The position numbers and the translations under genes are program-made. Below the pieces are notes generated by a model. The model was not told where the DNA came from. It did not search any database and saw only the letters and a list, made by a program, of their open reading frames with translations. Of a stretch of 64,000 bases of DNA, positions 34,806 through 45,200 are shown in pieces. The stretch spans positions 1-64,000 of the forward strand of contig CALMUP010000017.1 in the NCBI GenBank assembly GCA_937872895.1. Direction: 5' to 3'. Position 1 is the stretch's first letter; every line of letters begins with the position of its first letter. This DNA is from an uncultured Verrucomicrobiota bacterium (GTDB lineage Bacteria > Verrucomicrobiota > Kiritimatiellia > CAIVKH01).

Positions 34806-36893
34806 TTACGGCACCGGTTGCTCGACCAACCGGAACGCCGCGCTGGCCGCTTCGGCCGTGACCACGCCGGTAACAGCCTCCGTCACAACGGCGGTTGTCA
34901 CTGCGGAAATCGACGTCCACGCACCCACCCCGTTGGTCGCCGCCTGCACGCGGTACACGAATCCCGAACGCGCGGCCCACTGCACCGACCACACCGGACC
35001 CGGACCGCTCAGCAACTGCAGCTCCGCCGTCTCGACCAACACGCGCCGGATCTCCGTCCACACCACGTTCGTCCACGACGCATCGGTCACGTGGAGGACC
35101 ATTTCCTGCGTGCCGGCCTGGTTGAACGACGCGGTGACCGGATCGCTGTTGGTGACACCGTTGACCACCCACCAGCGCGGCGTTCCGAGCGGCGTTACGT
35201 TGGTCGCCGACCCGGTGACCGACCCCGCCCCGTACAGGTAGTTCGTCGAGACCACCGCGCGCGGCACCCCGACCGACATCGCCTGGTTGATCGCGACATT
35301 CCGCACCACCACCGCATCACCGTTGATCCACTCGGCCCGCACCGCGTCGATCACCGTGTTGGTGCCGAGCCCGAAATGCGCGATCCGGTTCGGGCCATGG
35401 GCCAGGTAGCCGGACGACGCGTTCAGCTCGCGCATCTGGGTCATCCCGCCCGCCGTGAGGTACACCCGCGAACCAATGCCATGCCGGTGCAGCGGCGGCA
35501 CGCCGTCGAGCGTGACCTTGAGCCACCCGTAGCCGTTGGTGTTGTCGTTGCGGTACAGGCGCGGAGGCCCCGGCGTACGCACCGCATTCGTGCCCACGGC
35601 GGTCAACGCCTGGTTGTTCACAATGAATACATCGAGGTCGCCGTCGTTGTCGTAGTCGAACAGCAGTGTCCCTCGCCCCTGTCCGGTATCAGCCAGCCCC
35701 GCCTCCGCCGCGATGTTGGTGAAGGTGCCATCGCCGCGGTTGCGGAACAGGAGGGCAGGCTTGTCGTTGAACTTCTCCGGAATCCACGAGAAGAACGTAT
35801 TGGCGTATCCGTTGACGTGGAAAAGATCGAGCCAGCCATCGTTGTCCAGGTCGCCCATCACCGCACCCCACCCCCAGTAGCCATCGCGCACACCGGCTGC
35901 ACTGGTGATGTCGGAAAAACGCAAGCCGCCCTCGTTGCGGAAAAGCCGGTTCCCCGATCCGTTCCACTTCACCCCCGGCGGCGGACTGGTGTCGCGGATG
36001 CTGGTCACGAACCAATCCAGGTCGCCATCGTTGTCGATGTCTCCGACCGCTGTTCCCATCCCGTTTTCATCGGTGCCATACCCGGCGAAGGTGCGCGTCA
36101 CCCGCTCCAGATACCCGGTGCGGCTGTTCGCGAACAGGTAGGTGTTGGTGAAGTCGGCAACCGATCCCATCTCGGGCCAGCGATCTCCGTTGAAATCGGC
36201 GAAGAACGGGGTGAATACATAAAAGTCCGGTTCGTCATCCCAGCGCATCGCCTCGACCAGTTGACCTCCCTGGTTGTGGTAAAACTCCAGGCTGGGCCGC
36301 TGTCCGTACCAGCGCCCGAAGGCCAGGTCAAGCTGGCCATCGCGATCAACATCGCCCCAGCTCGGGCTGGTCTGCCGGAAGATCTCGGTGTAGTTGGTGA
36401 ACACGCCGAATTCCTCATCCGTATCCACCTCGACCTTCGAATTGGTGAGGGTGGTGAAGACGAAATACCCGCCGCCGGTGTTCACCAGCAAGACCGGCTG
36501 GTTGGTCATCGCGGTGAACACGATGTCCACGGTTCCGTTGTTGTCATAATCGGCGGCGGCCGCTCCGATGGATTGCCAGACCTGGGCGGCCCCCCGCGGA
36601 ACAGCCTCGTTGGTGAAGGTACCGTCCCCGCGGTTCCGGTACAGCAGGTTGGCGTTGGTTCCCGCCTGCAGGACAAAGAGGTCGATCCAGCCATCGCCGT
36701 CGAAATCCTCGGCCACGGCACCGCCGGTCTGCTCAAAAAAATCCAGCGCGGCGCTGCCGGTGATCCCCCCGGTCGGCCGGGTGAACAGGTGGGTGATGCC
36801 GGCGTTGGTGGTGACCTCGGTGAACCACGCCTGGGCGCGCGTGGAACCGGCCGTGCACAGCACGGCCAGGCCGATGGCCGCAAGCAAGCGCAT
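34806..36893 (-). CDS. Secreted FG-GAP/VCBS repeat protein with ASPIC/UnbV domain
   Basis: The product has 695 residues, including a signal peptide (MRLLAAIGLAVLCTAGSTRAQA). At least six FG-GAP-like repeats with calcium-binding DxDxDG loops (EDFDGDGWIDLFV, GDVDRDGQLDLAF, GDIDNDGDLDWFV, GDLDNDGWLDLFH, FDYDNDGDLDVFI) suggest a beta-propeller. An ASPIC/UnbV region follows at about 475-560 (HGIGSRVYLTAGG, ELNASSGYLAHG, FGLGTNT), then a C-terminal beta domain. Such CRTAC1-like proteins are common in Planctomycetota and Verrucomicrobiota; function is unclear, probably adhesive. The gene starts 2 bp after the phosphomannomutase stop and must be co-transcribed with it, an unexpected pairing. Confidence 0.9.
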   Translation of the reverse strand: MRLLAAIGLAVLCTAGSTRAQAWFTEVTTNAGITHLFTRPTGGITGSAALDFFEQTGGAVAEDFDGDGWIDLFVLQAGTNANLLYRNRGDGTFTNEAVPRGAAQVWQSIGAAAADYDNNGTVDIVFTAMTNQPVLLVNTGGGYFVFTTLTNSKVEVDTDEEFGVFTNYTEIFRQTSPSWGDVDRDGQLDLAFGRWYGQRPSLEFYHNQGGQLVEAMRWDDEPDFYVFTPFFADFNGDRWPEMGSVADFTNTYLFANSRTGYLERVTRTFAGYGTDENGMGTAVGDIDNDGDLDWFVTSIRDTSPPPGVKWNGSGNRLFRNEGGLRFSDITSAAGVRDGYWGWGAVMGDLDNDGWLDLFHVNGYANTFFSWIPEKFNDKPALLFRNRGDGTFTNIAAEAGLADTGQGRGTLLFDYDNDGDLDVFIVNNQALTAVGTNAVRTPGPPRLYRNDNTNGYGWLKVTLDGVPPLHRHGIGSRVYLTAGGMTQMRELNASSGYLAHGPNRIAHFGLGTNTVIDAVRAEWINGDAVVVRNVAINQAMSVGVPRAVVSTNYLYGAGSVTGSATNVTPLGTPRWWVVNGVTNSDPVTASFNQAGTQEMVLHVTDASWTNVVWTEIRRVLVETAELQLLSGPGPVWSVQWAARSGFVYRVQAATNGVGAWTSISAVTTAVVTEAVTGVVTAEAASAAFRLVEQPVP

Positions 36894-36895
36894 GA

Positions 36896-38215
36896 TCAGG
36901 AACGGATAAGGCCGAGCACTTCGTCGCGCTTGGCGATCATCTCGTCACGCGACTTCGCTTCGAGGTTGAGGCGGATCAGCGGTTCGGTGTTCGAGGCACG
37001 CACGTTGAACCACCAGCTGTCGAACTCGACCGACAGGCCGTCGAGCTCGATCACCTGGCCGTGGCCGTACTTGGCGCGCAGGCGCTTGAACACCTCGGCG
37101 GTGTTCTCGACCTCGGAATTGATTTCGCCGCTGGCGAAGTACTTCTGGATCGGCTTGATCAGCTCCGACAGGGTCGCATCGGTGTCGCTCAGCAGGTTGG
37201 CCACGTAGAGGGCGGCCAGCGAGGAGCTTTCCGCGAAGTAGTTTTCCTTGAAGTAGTAGTGGCCCGACAACTCGCCGGCGAACACCGCGTTGTTGTCGCG
37301 CATCTGCTGCTTGATGAAGGCATGGCCGACACGGGACATCATCGGCTTGCCGCCGTTGGCCTCGATCAGCTCCTTCACCGCCCAACTGCTGCGCAGGTCG
37401 TAGAAGATCGTCGCGCCCTTGTCGCGCTTGAGGACCATCTCGGCGATCAGCGCGGTGATCATGTCCATCGGGATGATGTTGCCCTTCTCGTCCATGAACC
37501 CGGCGCGGTCGGCGTCGCCGTCAAACGCGATGGCGAAGTCGTAGTTGCCGGCCTTGACCTTGTGCTGCAACGCGTGCCAGGTCTCCTCGACCAGCGGGTT
37601 GGCCTCGTGGTTGGGGAACGTGCCGTCAAGGGTGTCGAACAACGGGTCGATCTCGACGAGGCCTTCCAGCACCTTGCCCTCGACGATGCCCATGGCGTTG
37701 GCGTAGTCGATGGCCACGCGCAGCGGCCGCTTCACGTCGGCGAACTGGCGGATGTGGTCGATGTAGTCCTGCAGGATGTCGACCTCCTTGACCGAGCCGC
37801 CGCCGGTGGCGGGAGCGAAGGCGTTGGACAGGACGATCTTCTCGATGTCCTTGATGCCGGTCACGCCGCTGATCGGGATCGCCTGTTCGCGGCACAGCTT
37901 GAAGCCGTTCCACTCGCCGGGGTTGTGCGAGGCGGTGAGCATGATGCTCGCGTCGGCGCCGAGCTTGCCGTTGGCGTAATAGGTCATCGGGGTCGAGCAG
38001 AGGCCGATGTTGATGACCTCGACACCCTGCATGACCAGGCCGTCGGCCAGCGCCTTGAACAGCGGGATCGAGTGCGGGCGCATGTCGTGGCCGAGCACGA
38101 CCTTCTTGCACTTCAGGAAGGTGGCGAAGGCGCGGCCGATCTTGCCCGCCAGCTCCTCGTTCAGGTCCTTGCCGTAGATGCCCCGGATGTCATATGCCTT
38201 GAAGATGCTGCCCAT
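36896..38215 (-). CDS. Phosphomannomutase/phosphoglucomutase
   Basis: A 439-residue enzyme of the alpha-D-phosphohexomutase family, which moves phosphate between C6 and C1 of mannose or glucose. The phosphoserine motif is TASHNPGEWNGFK (S96), the magnesium loop is FDGDADRAG (about 231-239), the sugar loop GELSGHYYF and the phosphate site RASNTEPLIRLNLEA. This set is typical of ManB/AlgC. AAAGG lies 9 nt before the ATG. It could feed GDP-mannose or UDP-glucose to the exopolysaccharide and glycosylation genes elsewhere in the window; this link is inferred. Confidence 0.93.
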   Translation of the reverse strand: MGSIFKAYDIRGIYGKDLNEELAGKIGRAFATFLKCKKVVLGHDMRPHSIPLFKALADGLVMQGVEVINIGLCSTPMTYYANGKLGADASIMLTASHNPGEWNGFKLCREQAIPISGVTGIKDIEKIVLSNAFAPATGGGSVKEVDILQDYIDHIRQFADVKRPLRVAIDYANAMGIVEGKVLEGLVEIDPLFDTLDGTFPNHEANPLVEETWHALQHKVKAGNYDFAIAFDGDADRAGFMDEKGNIIPMDMITALIAEMVLKRDKGATIFYDLRSSWAVKELIEANGGKPMMSRVGHAFIKQQMRDNNAVFAGELSGHYYFKENYFAESSSLAALYVANLLSDTDATLSELIKPIQKYFASGEINSEVENTAEVFKRLRAKYGHGQVIELDGLSVEFDSWWFNVRASNTEPLIRLNLEAKSRDEMIAKRDEVLGLIRS

Positions 38216-38353
38216 GATGGAATCCCTTTCGTAAATGAACCGTCATCCTACGGTCGCCACGGCATCTGGGCAAGGGCGAATCACCTGCCCGGAGGGCCGA
38301 TCCGGGAACCTCGCATGCCGCCCGGGGTACAACATGGGGTAGTGCTTCGTATT

Positions 38354-38467
38354 CGTAATCCTACATCCTCATCGTAATCCTCCGATGACGATCAAGATTA
38401 GGATTACGATTACGCAATAGAAGCGAGCCTACCGCCCCTGCATCCTGGATCGGCGATCCAGGATGCC
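38354..38467. repeat. Inverted repeats between the mutase and toxin genes
   Basis: CGTAATCCTA (38354-38363) pairs with TAGGATTACG (38399-38408), with other GTAATCC copies between them. A perfect 12-bp hairpin, GCATCCTGGATC-ggc-GATCCAGGATGC, lies at 38441-38467, just downstream of the toxin stop. No gene is seen in 38216-38487. Confidence 0.85.
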
Positions 38468-38487
38468 CTGCGCACGAGCCTGCGGTG

Positions 38488-38925
38488 TCAATCCGTCGGA
38501 TCGACCAGAGCCAACCCGACACGCAACGCGGCCGCCTTCATCCGGACATCGGCGGTAGCGATCAACCGGACATCCAACAGCAATGCGCTGGCCAGGTGCA
38601 GGCCATCCAGCGTCCGCATGGGCACGTGCTTCGCTTCATGAAGAGCCAACTCCACGGTTCGGGTCATCACCTCGGCGTTGAGCGGATACAGTTGCAGATA
38701 GCCGCGGGTTACATCGCGACGCAACATCTTGACCAAGTGGGCAGCCCCGCCCGGCTTCACTTCGCCGCGTTGCTCCTTCTGCCGGACCGCAAAGGAAAAT
38801 TCGGCCTCCAGCAGCATGCTGGACACGCGTGGATGTCGTTCATCCATGGCGACTTTTTCCCATAGTGCGGAGTCGCTTTCCTCCACATAGAGCTTAAGGA
38901 TGGCGGACGTGTCCCAGTAGATCAC
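38488..38925 (-). CDS. PIN-domain ribonuclease toxin (VapC-like)
   Basis: A 145-residue PIN protein, close to the usual 130-145. The acidic metal-binding residues are seen in YWDTSAILKLYVEE (D5), LLEAEF, RTLDGLHLASAL and IATADVRM. VapC toxins cut tRNA or rRNA when freed from the antitoxin. The start codon overlaps the end of the Phd-type antitoxin gene (ATGA), the normal antitoxin-first order, so synthesis is coupled. The cognate target is unknown. Confidence 0.93.
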   Translation of the reverse strand: MIYWDTSAILKLYVEESDSALWEKVAMDERHPRVSSMLLEAEFSFAVRQKEQRGEVKPGGAAHLVKMLRRDVTRGYLQLYPLNAEVMTRTVELALHEAKHVPMRTLDGLHLASALLLDVRLIATADVRMKAAALRVGLALVDPTD

Positions 38926-39170
38926 ACCCGATCCCCCCGCACCGCATCCAGGATCTCCGCGGAACTATCCTTGATGCGGACCGTGTACTTCGCCCGGGTT
39001 TCCTTCAGGCTTTTGACCCATTGCCTGGGGTTAGCCGATGCCACAGCCGAAACCGGCCCAAGCCGGGCCTTTGGTTTGCCGCGAACGGAAATGATGATCT
39101 CCTCGCCCCGGGCTGCCCGCTCGACCAACTCACTCAAGTGCGCCTTGCTTTCTCGCAGTGATTTTATCAT
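38922..39170 (-). CDS. Phd/YefM-type antitoxin
   Basis: An 82-residue antitoxin. The N-terminal MIKSLRESKAHLSELVERAARGEEIIISVRGKPKARLGP is the Phd/YefM DNA-binding fold; the C-terminal part should wrap around the toxin. It precedes and overlaps the PIN toxin gene. The ATG has no ribosome-binding site. A TACAAT box lies 6 nt before it and a perfect inverted repeat covers both (see the operator entry), so the mRNA is probably leaderless and self-repressed. Confidence 0.92.
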   Translation of the reverse strand: MIKSLRESKAHLSELVERAARGEEIIISVRGKPKARLGPVSAVASANPRQWVKSLKETRAKYTVRIKDSSAEILDAVRGDRV

Positions 39171-39206
39171 GTGACCATTGTAGTCACATGCGTGGTAAAA
39201 GATCAA
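39168..39206 (-). promoter_or_regulatory. Promoter and palindromic operator of the toxin-antitoxin pair
   Basis: On the minus strand TTGATC (39206-39201), an 18-nt spacer and TACAAT (39182-39177) form a promoter. CATGTGAC (39168-39175) and GTCACATG (39183-39190) are perfect 8-bp inverted repeats around the -10 box, and the left arm contains the antitoxin ATG. This is the expected place for antitoxin binding. Confidence 0.75.
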
Positions 39207-39285
39207 CGACAACGGCAAAAAAATCCGGCGCACCCTTGCGGATGCGCCGGCTGGCCTTGCGGGATCAGGAGGAACCCGCGGAAAC

Positions 39286-42200
39286 TTATTCGGGCGGATA
39301 CAGGACGTTGAGCACGCGTACCCGGAAGGAGGCGGCGCCGTCCTCGATGGCATCGCTGACATCCACATGCATGTCGCCGTGCACACCGGCCATGACCGGC
39401 GAGACCGACGTCCACGTGGCGGCGGCGGCATCCGTCACCGCCTCGACCAGGTAGCTGCGATCACCCACCCCGGTCCAGACGACCAGCAGCGAGCCATCCT
39501 GGTGAACCAGCTCGGTGAACAGGTAATCCTGCTCCTGGCGCGGATCGGTGCCGGCCATCAACTCGTCGCGATCCTGGTAATGATCGCCATCGCTGTCCTC
39601 GTGGTACGGATTGATGTCCTGGTAGTACTCGGTCAGGTTCTTCAAGCCGTCCCCGTCCGGATCCTGGGCACGCTGCACCGGATCGAGCAGGTTGATCTGG
39701 TACAACTTCTCCCACGGCGTGGTGAAGCTCGGGCTGCCGAGGACCAGGTTCGCCACCGACGGAACCGCCTGGAGGCTGAAGGCGCGGGTCTGCTCGTTGA
39801 AGATGATCCGGTAGGCACCGTTAAGCGCACTGCCGACAACGATGTTGCCGGCGCTGGCTTCCGCGATGCCGCTGAGCGGAACCGTGGTGCCGGACTGGTT
39901 GGCTTCACCCCAGTTGCCGGAGGCCCAGGCCCCGTTGGCGACGAACTTGAAGTTGATCGCCGCGAACAGCACCACGTCGTACTGCCAGGTGTAGTGGTCA
40001 ACCAGCGTCATGTTGTTCGCCGCCGGGTTCCACCCGTTGAAGGTGCCGGCCACGGTCATCGAACTGTAGGCGCTCAGGAAACCCGCACCGTTCTTGTAGA
40101 TCCAGTACCGCTTGGTCTGGTCGTTGAAACGGATGCGGTAGGTGCCGGAGCCCTGGGAGATCATGATGTTGCCGCCCGACTGCTCGGCCAGGCCGTCGTT
40201 GTTGTTATCGCCGAAGTTCAACGACCAGTCGCCGTTGATATCGAGCTTGAAGCGCTCGGTCGAACCGGGACCGAAGGTCGCCTCGATTTCCCAGACGTAG
40301 TTGCTGACCAGGGTCATCGCCGTGGTGCCCCATCCGTTCGGCGTGCCGCGGAAGAAGACATGGTTGTAGGTCTTGAGCAACTGCGGCGCGGACTGGGTGA
40401 CGGTGACCGTACCGGTGGCGGAGAGTCCCTCGTTGTCGGTCACGACCAGGCGGAACACGTAGAGCGTGCCGTTGGAGCCGGCGGGGATCGTTACCACCGG
40501 GAAGGCCGAGGCGGTATTGCTGATCGCGGCGGCCGGACCGGATACCTGGCTCCACGCGAAGGCGGCGATGAAGCCGTCCGGATCGGTGGAGGCACTGCCG
40601 TTGAAGGTCAGCACGTCGCCGGCCAACGCCGCCGTGCGGTTGCCACCGCCATTGGCCACCGGCGGCTGGTTGGCGATGATTTTGGTGACCCAGTAACGCC
40701 GCGTCTGGTCATTGAAGCGGATCCGGTAGTTGCCTGCACCCTGGGTGATGGCGATGTTCGCGCCGGATGCATCGGCAATTCCGTCGTTGTTGTTATCGCC
40801 GAAGTTGATCGACCAGTTGCCGCTGGCATCGAACTTGAAGCGTTCGGTCGCGGTGGACCCGAATGCGACCTCGGTCTCCCAGGTGTAGTTGCTGACCAGG
40901 GCCATGGCCGAGGTGCCCCAGTTGTTCGGTGTGCCCCGGAAGTACACGACATCGTACGACTTGAGGAGCTGCGGCGAGGATTGGGTGACGGTGACCGTGC
41001 CGGTGGCGGATGCGCCATGGTTGTCGGTCACCACCAGCGCAAAGCGGTACACCGTGTTGCTGGCCTGGGCCGGAATAGCGACCGATGCGATCGACGAGGC
41101 CTCGTTGGTCATGACCACGGCGGGACCGGCGATCTGGCTCCACAGGTAGGAAACAATGCTGCCATCGGCATCGGACGAGTTCGTGCCGACCAGCGAGACC
41201 GTGCCGCCTTCAAGCAGGAGGGTCTGGTTGGTTCCGGCATTGGCCACCGGCGCAAGGTTGAGCTGGGTGATGCTGACCAGACCCGTGGCCGAGGCGCCGC
41301 TGTTGTCGGTTACCACCAGCGCGAAGCCATAGACGGCGGGGGCGCCGGCCGGAATCGTCACCGAGGCCATCGCCGACGAGGCATCGCCGATGGTGACGGC
41401 GGGACCGGACACCTGCGACCAGGCATAGGCGGTGATCGTACCGTCGCTATCGCTGGAGGCACTGCCGTTCAACAGGCGGACGCCGCCATCGAGCGAGACC
41501 GTCTGGTCGGCCCCGGCATGCGCCACCGGCGGGACATTGACGATCTGCTTGATGATCCAGTAGCGACGGGTCAGGTCGTTGTAGCGGATGGTGTAGGTGC
41601 CCGCGCCCTGGGTGATGGCGATGTTGGCTCCGGACTGTTCCGCAATGCCATCGTTGTTGGTGTCACCGAAGTTCAGCGACCAGTCGCCAAACACATCGAA
41701 CTTGAAGCGCTCGGTCGCGGTGGCTCCAAAAACGACCTGGACTTCCCAGGTGTTGTTGCTGACCAGGCTCATCAACGTGGTGCCCCAGCCATTCGCGGTG
41801 CCGCGGAAGTACACCTGGGGATGGCTCTTGGCAAGCTGCTGGGTCACGGTGACCGTGCCGGTCGCGGAAAGACCCTCGTTATCCGTCACGACGAGACGGA
41901 ACACGTAGATCGAACCTTCCGGTCCGGCGGGAATGGACACGACCGGGAAGGCGGAAGCGGCATTGCTGATGGCGGCGACCGGGCCGGACACCTGGGTCCA
42001 GTCAAACGCAGCGATGGATCCATCGGAATCGGTGGAGGCGCTTCCATTGAGGGTGATCACCTCGCCGGCCGGGGAAACGGAGCGGTTGCTGCCGGCATTG
42101 GCCACCGGGGGCTGGTTGGCGACGATCTTGGTCACCCAGTACCGCCTGGTCTGGTCGTTGAAGCGGATGCGGTACGCACCCGCGCCCTGGGTTACCGGAA

Positions 42201-45200
42201 TGTCCAGCGTGGCACTCTGGTCGGCGATGCCATCGTTGTTGTTGTCGCCGAAGTTCAGCGACCAGTCACCGTTGACGTCGAACTTGAACCGTTCGTTCGC
42301 GGCGGAACCGAATGTCGCGGTGATTTCCCAGGTGTAGTTGCTAACCAGGCTCATCGCCGTAGTACCCCATCCGTTGGCCGTGCCACGGAAGAACATCTGG
42401 TTGTAGGTTTTCGCGAGGTTGATCACCTGGCTGACCGTGACCACGCCGGTGGCGGAAAGGCCGTCGTTATCGGTCACCACCAACTGGAACTGGTAGGTCG
42501 CGCTTTGCGAGCGGGCGGGAATGGTGGCCTGGGCCACGGCCTGATCCGCTGAACCCAAGGCGGCCGGAGGACCGGACAACTGGGTCCAGGCGTAGGAGAC
42601 AATCTGGCCGTCGTTGTCCTTGGACAGCGAGCCGTTCAGCCAGGCCGTACCACCGGAAGCGCCGAAGTTGCTGCTGGCCGAGAGCTTGACGATCGGGGCG
42701 GATGGCGCCTTGTCCGAGGCGATGAGGATATCGTCCAGGCGGATTTGCGGGCGCGCCCCGGTCACCCCCGTGTCGATGTAGTAGTACTTCCAGCGAACCT
42801 GCACGTAGGGCTGGTTGTTGACCAGGGCCGGCAAGGCGACCGGTCCGAAGTTCTGGGCATGGCCAGCAGTGGCATTGCGCAGGTATTCCACCGGCTGGCC
42901 ATTCTCCAGGACATCCACGAACGGCCCGCTGGCGCCGATGCGGTATTGCAGGCGCAATCCGTAGGTGCGGAAATTCGGCACGACGGTGCCGGCCGTGAAC
43001 GACACGGTCACGTTGCTGCGGCCGATGGTGGACACGGCGGCAATAGCCGAACCGAGGAAGCCGGATCCCGGCAGGGCGACCTTGTCGCCGGTGTTGATGA
43101 ACGACACGCCGTTCGTCCCGAGCCCGTTGATGCGGCTGCGCGAGGCAATGTTGTAGGGAAGCGTCCAGACGCCATCCATCGGCACGGACAGGACCGGGTC
43201 GGCACCGTCAACCTGCTCGAATAGCATGTGGGCCGGGTAGGTTCCCGCCGCCTCGGTATTCGCCCATTCGGTGAATGCGAAGGGGCCGGCACCCAGATCA
43301 AACGGCTGCGGGACCAGGCCGGACTGGTCCGGCGCAAAGAGGGCGGTGTAGGAATGTTCGCCGGCATGGACGAAGCTGAATACGGCATTGGTGGACAGGT
43401 CCGCCCCGGTCAACCCATTCACCCACTTCACGAACCGGAAACCCGGCTTGGCCTTCGCGGTCAGGGTCACCGTGGTGTTGGTGAAGTATGAACCCGACCA
43501 CGGATACACCGACGCGGAGACGCCAGGCAACCCGGGGGTGATCTCGATCGAGTTGACCTGCACGAGACCCTCGTTTGCATCGGATACGTTGACGTGAAGG
43601 GTGCGGCGCCCACCGAGGTTGAAGTAGGACTGAAGGTGGCCCCAGACCGCATCGGTGCGCAAGGCGGCGTAGTCGCGAACGCGCTGGAGATCGTTGCTCC
43701 AGTTCACCGGTTGGCGCCAGCGGCGCGCATGTTCGGCCATTTCCGGGGCGAGCTTCGCGGCCATGGCCTGGTGGTGCGCAATAACCCGGTCGGCGCGGAA
43801 CGCGCTGTTCAAGTGGTCGCTGAACCGACTGACGAATTCCGCGCGGAACTCGGAGTTTTCCAGCATCCGGCGCAGGATCAGGGTCGCGTTTGACTTGTTC
43901 GAGAAGTGTGCGCCATTCAAGGCGGTGGCGTGGGCGAGCGAGTTGTAATTCGCGAATTCGCTGTGGCCGGGGACGTAGGTGAAGTCGGCACCCAGTCCGA
44001 AGTCGGTATCATAGATCATCCAACGCCAGCGCGCATCGTGGCCGTAAGGGGCATCCGGCGCGGTATTCGTGGAAACCGAACGCCAGATCTTCACGTTGTT
44101 GCCCGGCCAGTCGGTGTTGCCGCAGTAGATCTCCGTGGAGAGGTAATCGATGTAGTTTCCGACATCGATCCGGTTCTTCACCTGCTCGTAGTTGCCCGAC
44201 GAAACAACACGTTGTTCGTTCAGGAACTTCAGCAGGTCATAGTAGTCCGCCTTCAGCGGCTCATAGCCGCGGTCGTACACGAGTTGCTGGCTGACCGCGA
44301 GATCGGCCTCCATCTGGACAAAGTCGTTTTCACCCAGGCCGTAGTGATTGAGGATGTAGCCCTCGTCAAAACGGTCACGGATATGATGGACACCCCAGTA
44401 TTCGCCGTTCAGGAACACGACGACCGGGCGCGCGTACTGGCGATCCACCTTGAGGTGGGAAATCAGCGACTGGATGAACACATCACGGAAGATCGTATTG
44501 CCCCAGTCATTGCCGCCGGAGCGGAGAATAAACGTGGAATATTTGTTCACCGGCTTGTCCGGGAAAACCTGGTAGTTCAGCGCGGTCGGGTCGCGCATGT
44601 AGATGCGAAGGCTCTTGCGCGGGCGGCTCACCGAGGTCGTGCCGTGGAGGCGAATGCCGACATTGTTCTGGAACTGCACGACGCCGTTGGTGTCGATCAT
44701 TTCCAGCGAAGCCGGCCGTTCCCAGGCGCTGCCGTCCTGGAAGAAGTTGTTGTTGTTCCCCTTGACGTAGATGCCGATGTTCGGATCGAAGAAGTTGCCC
44801 TCGTCGGTATTGATCGACATGATCGGCAGGGAATAGCGCGATGTGCCGGCGGGCGTGATTACGTACGAACGGGTGGCCGCCTTGCTGGCCGCCGAACCGG
44901 GGGCAAACACCTTTGCGCGCACGGTGCGGAACCGGAACACGTCCCCGAGCGGGGGTTGCCAGCCCTCGTAGTAGGGAGGTCCGGGGTTCGGGTCGTTGTT
45001 GGTCGGGATCAGGGATAAGTTTGCCGTGGCCGAACGCACCGTCACGGTCAAGGCACCGGTATAGACCGGGGAGTTGGTGGTCGGATCGGATCCATCCAGG
45101 GTGTAACGAATCACCCCTCCAGCGACCTCGGACGTGATGGTGACGACCTGGTTGTTGGTGTACACGCCGCTTGGAACGGATATGACCGGTATCGGCAGGT

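Noticed and set aside
34818-37208. 796-codon open frame on the + strand
   Set aside because: Antisense to the FG-GAP protein and the mutase, with no domain or start signal.
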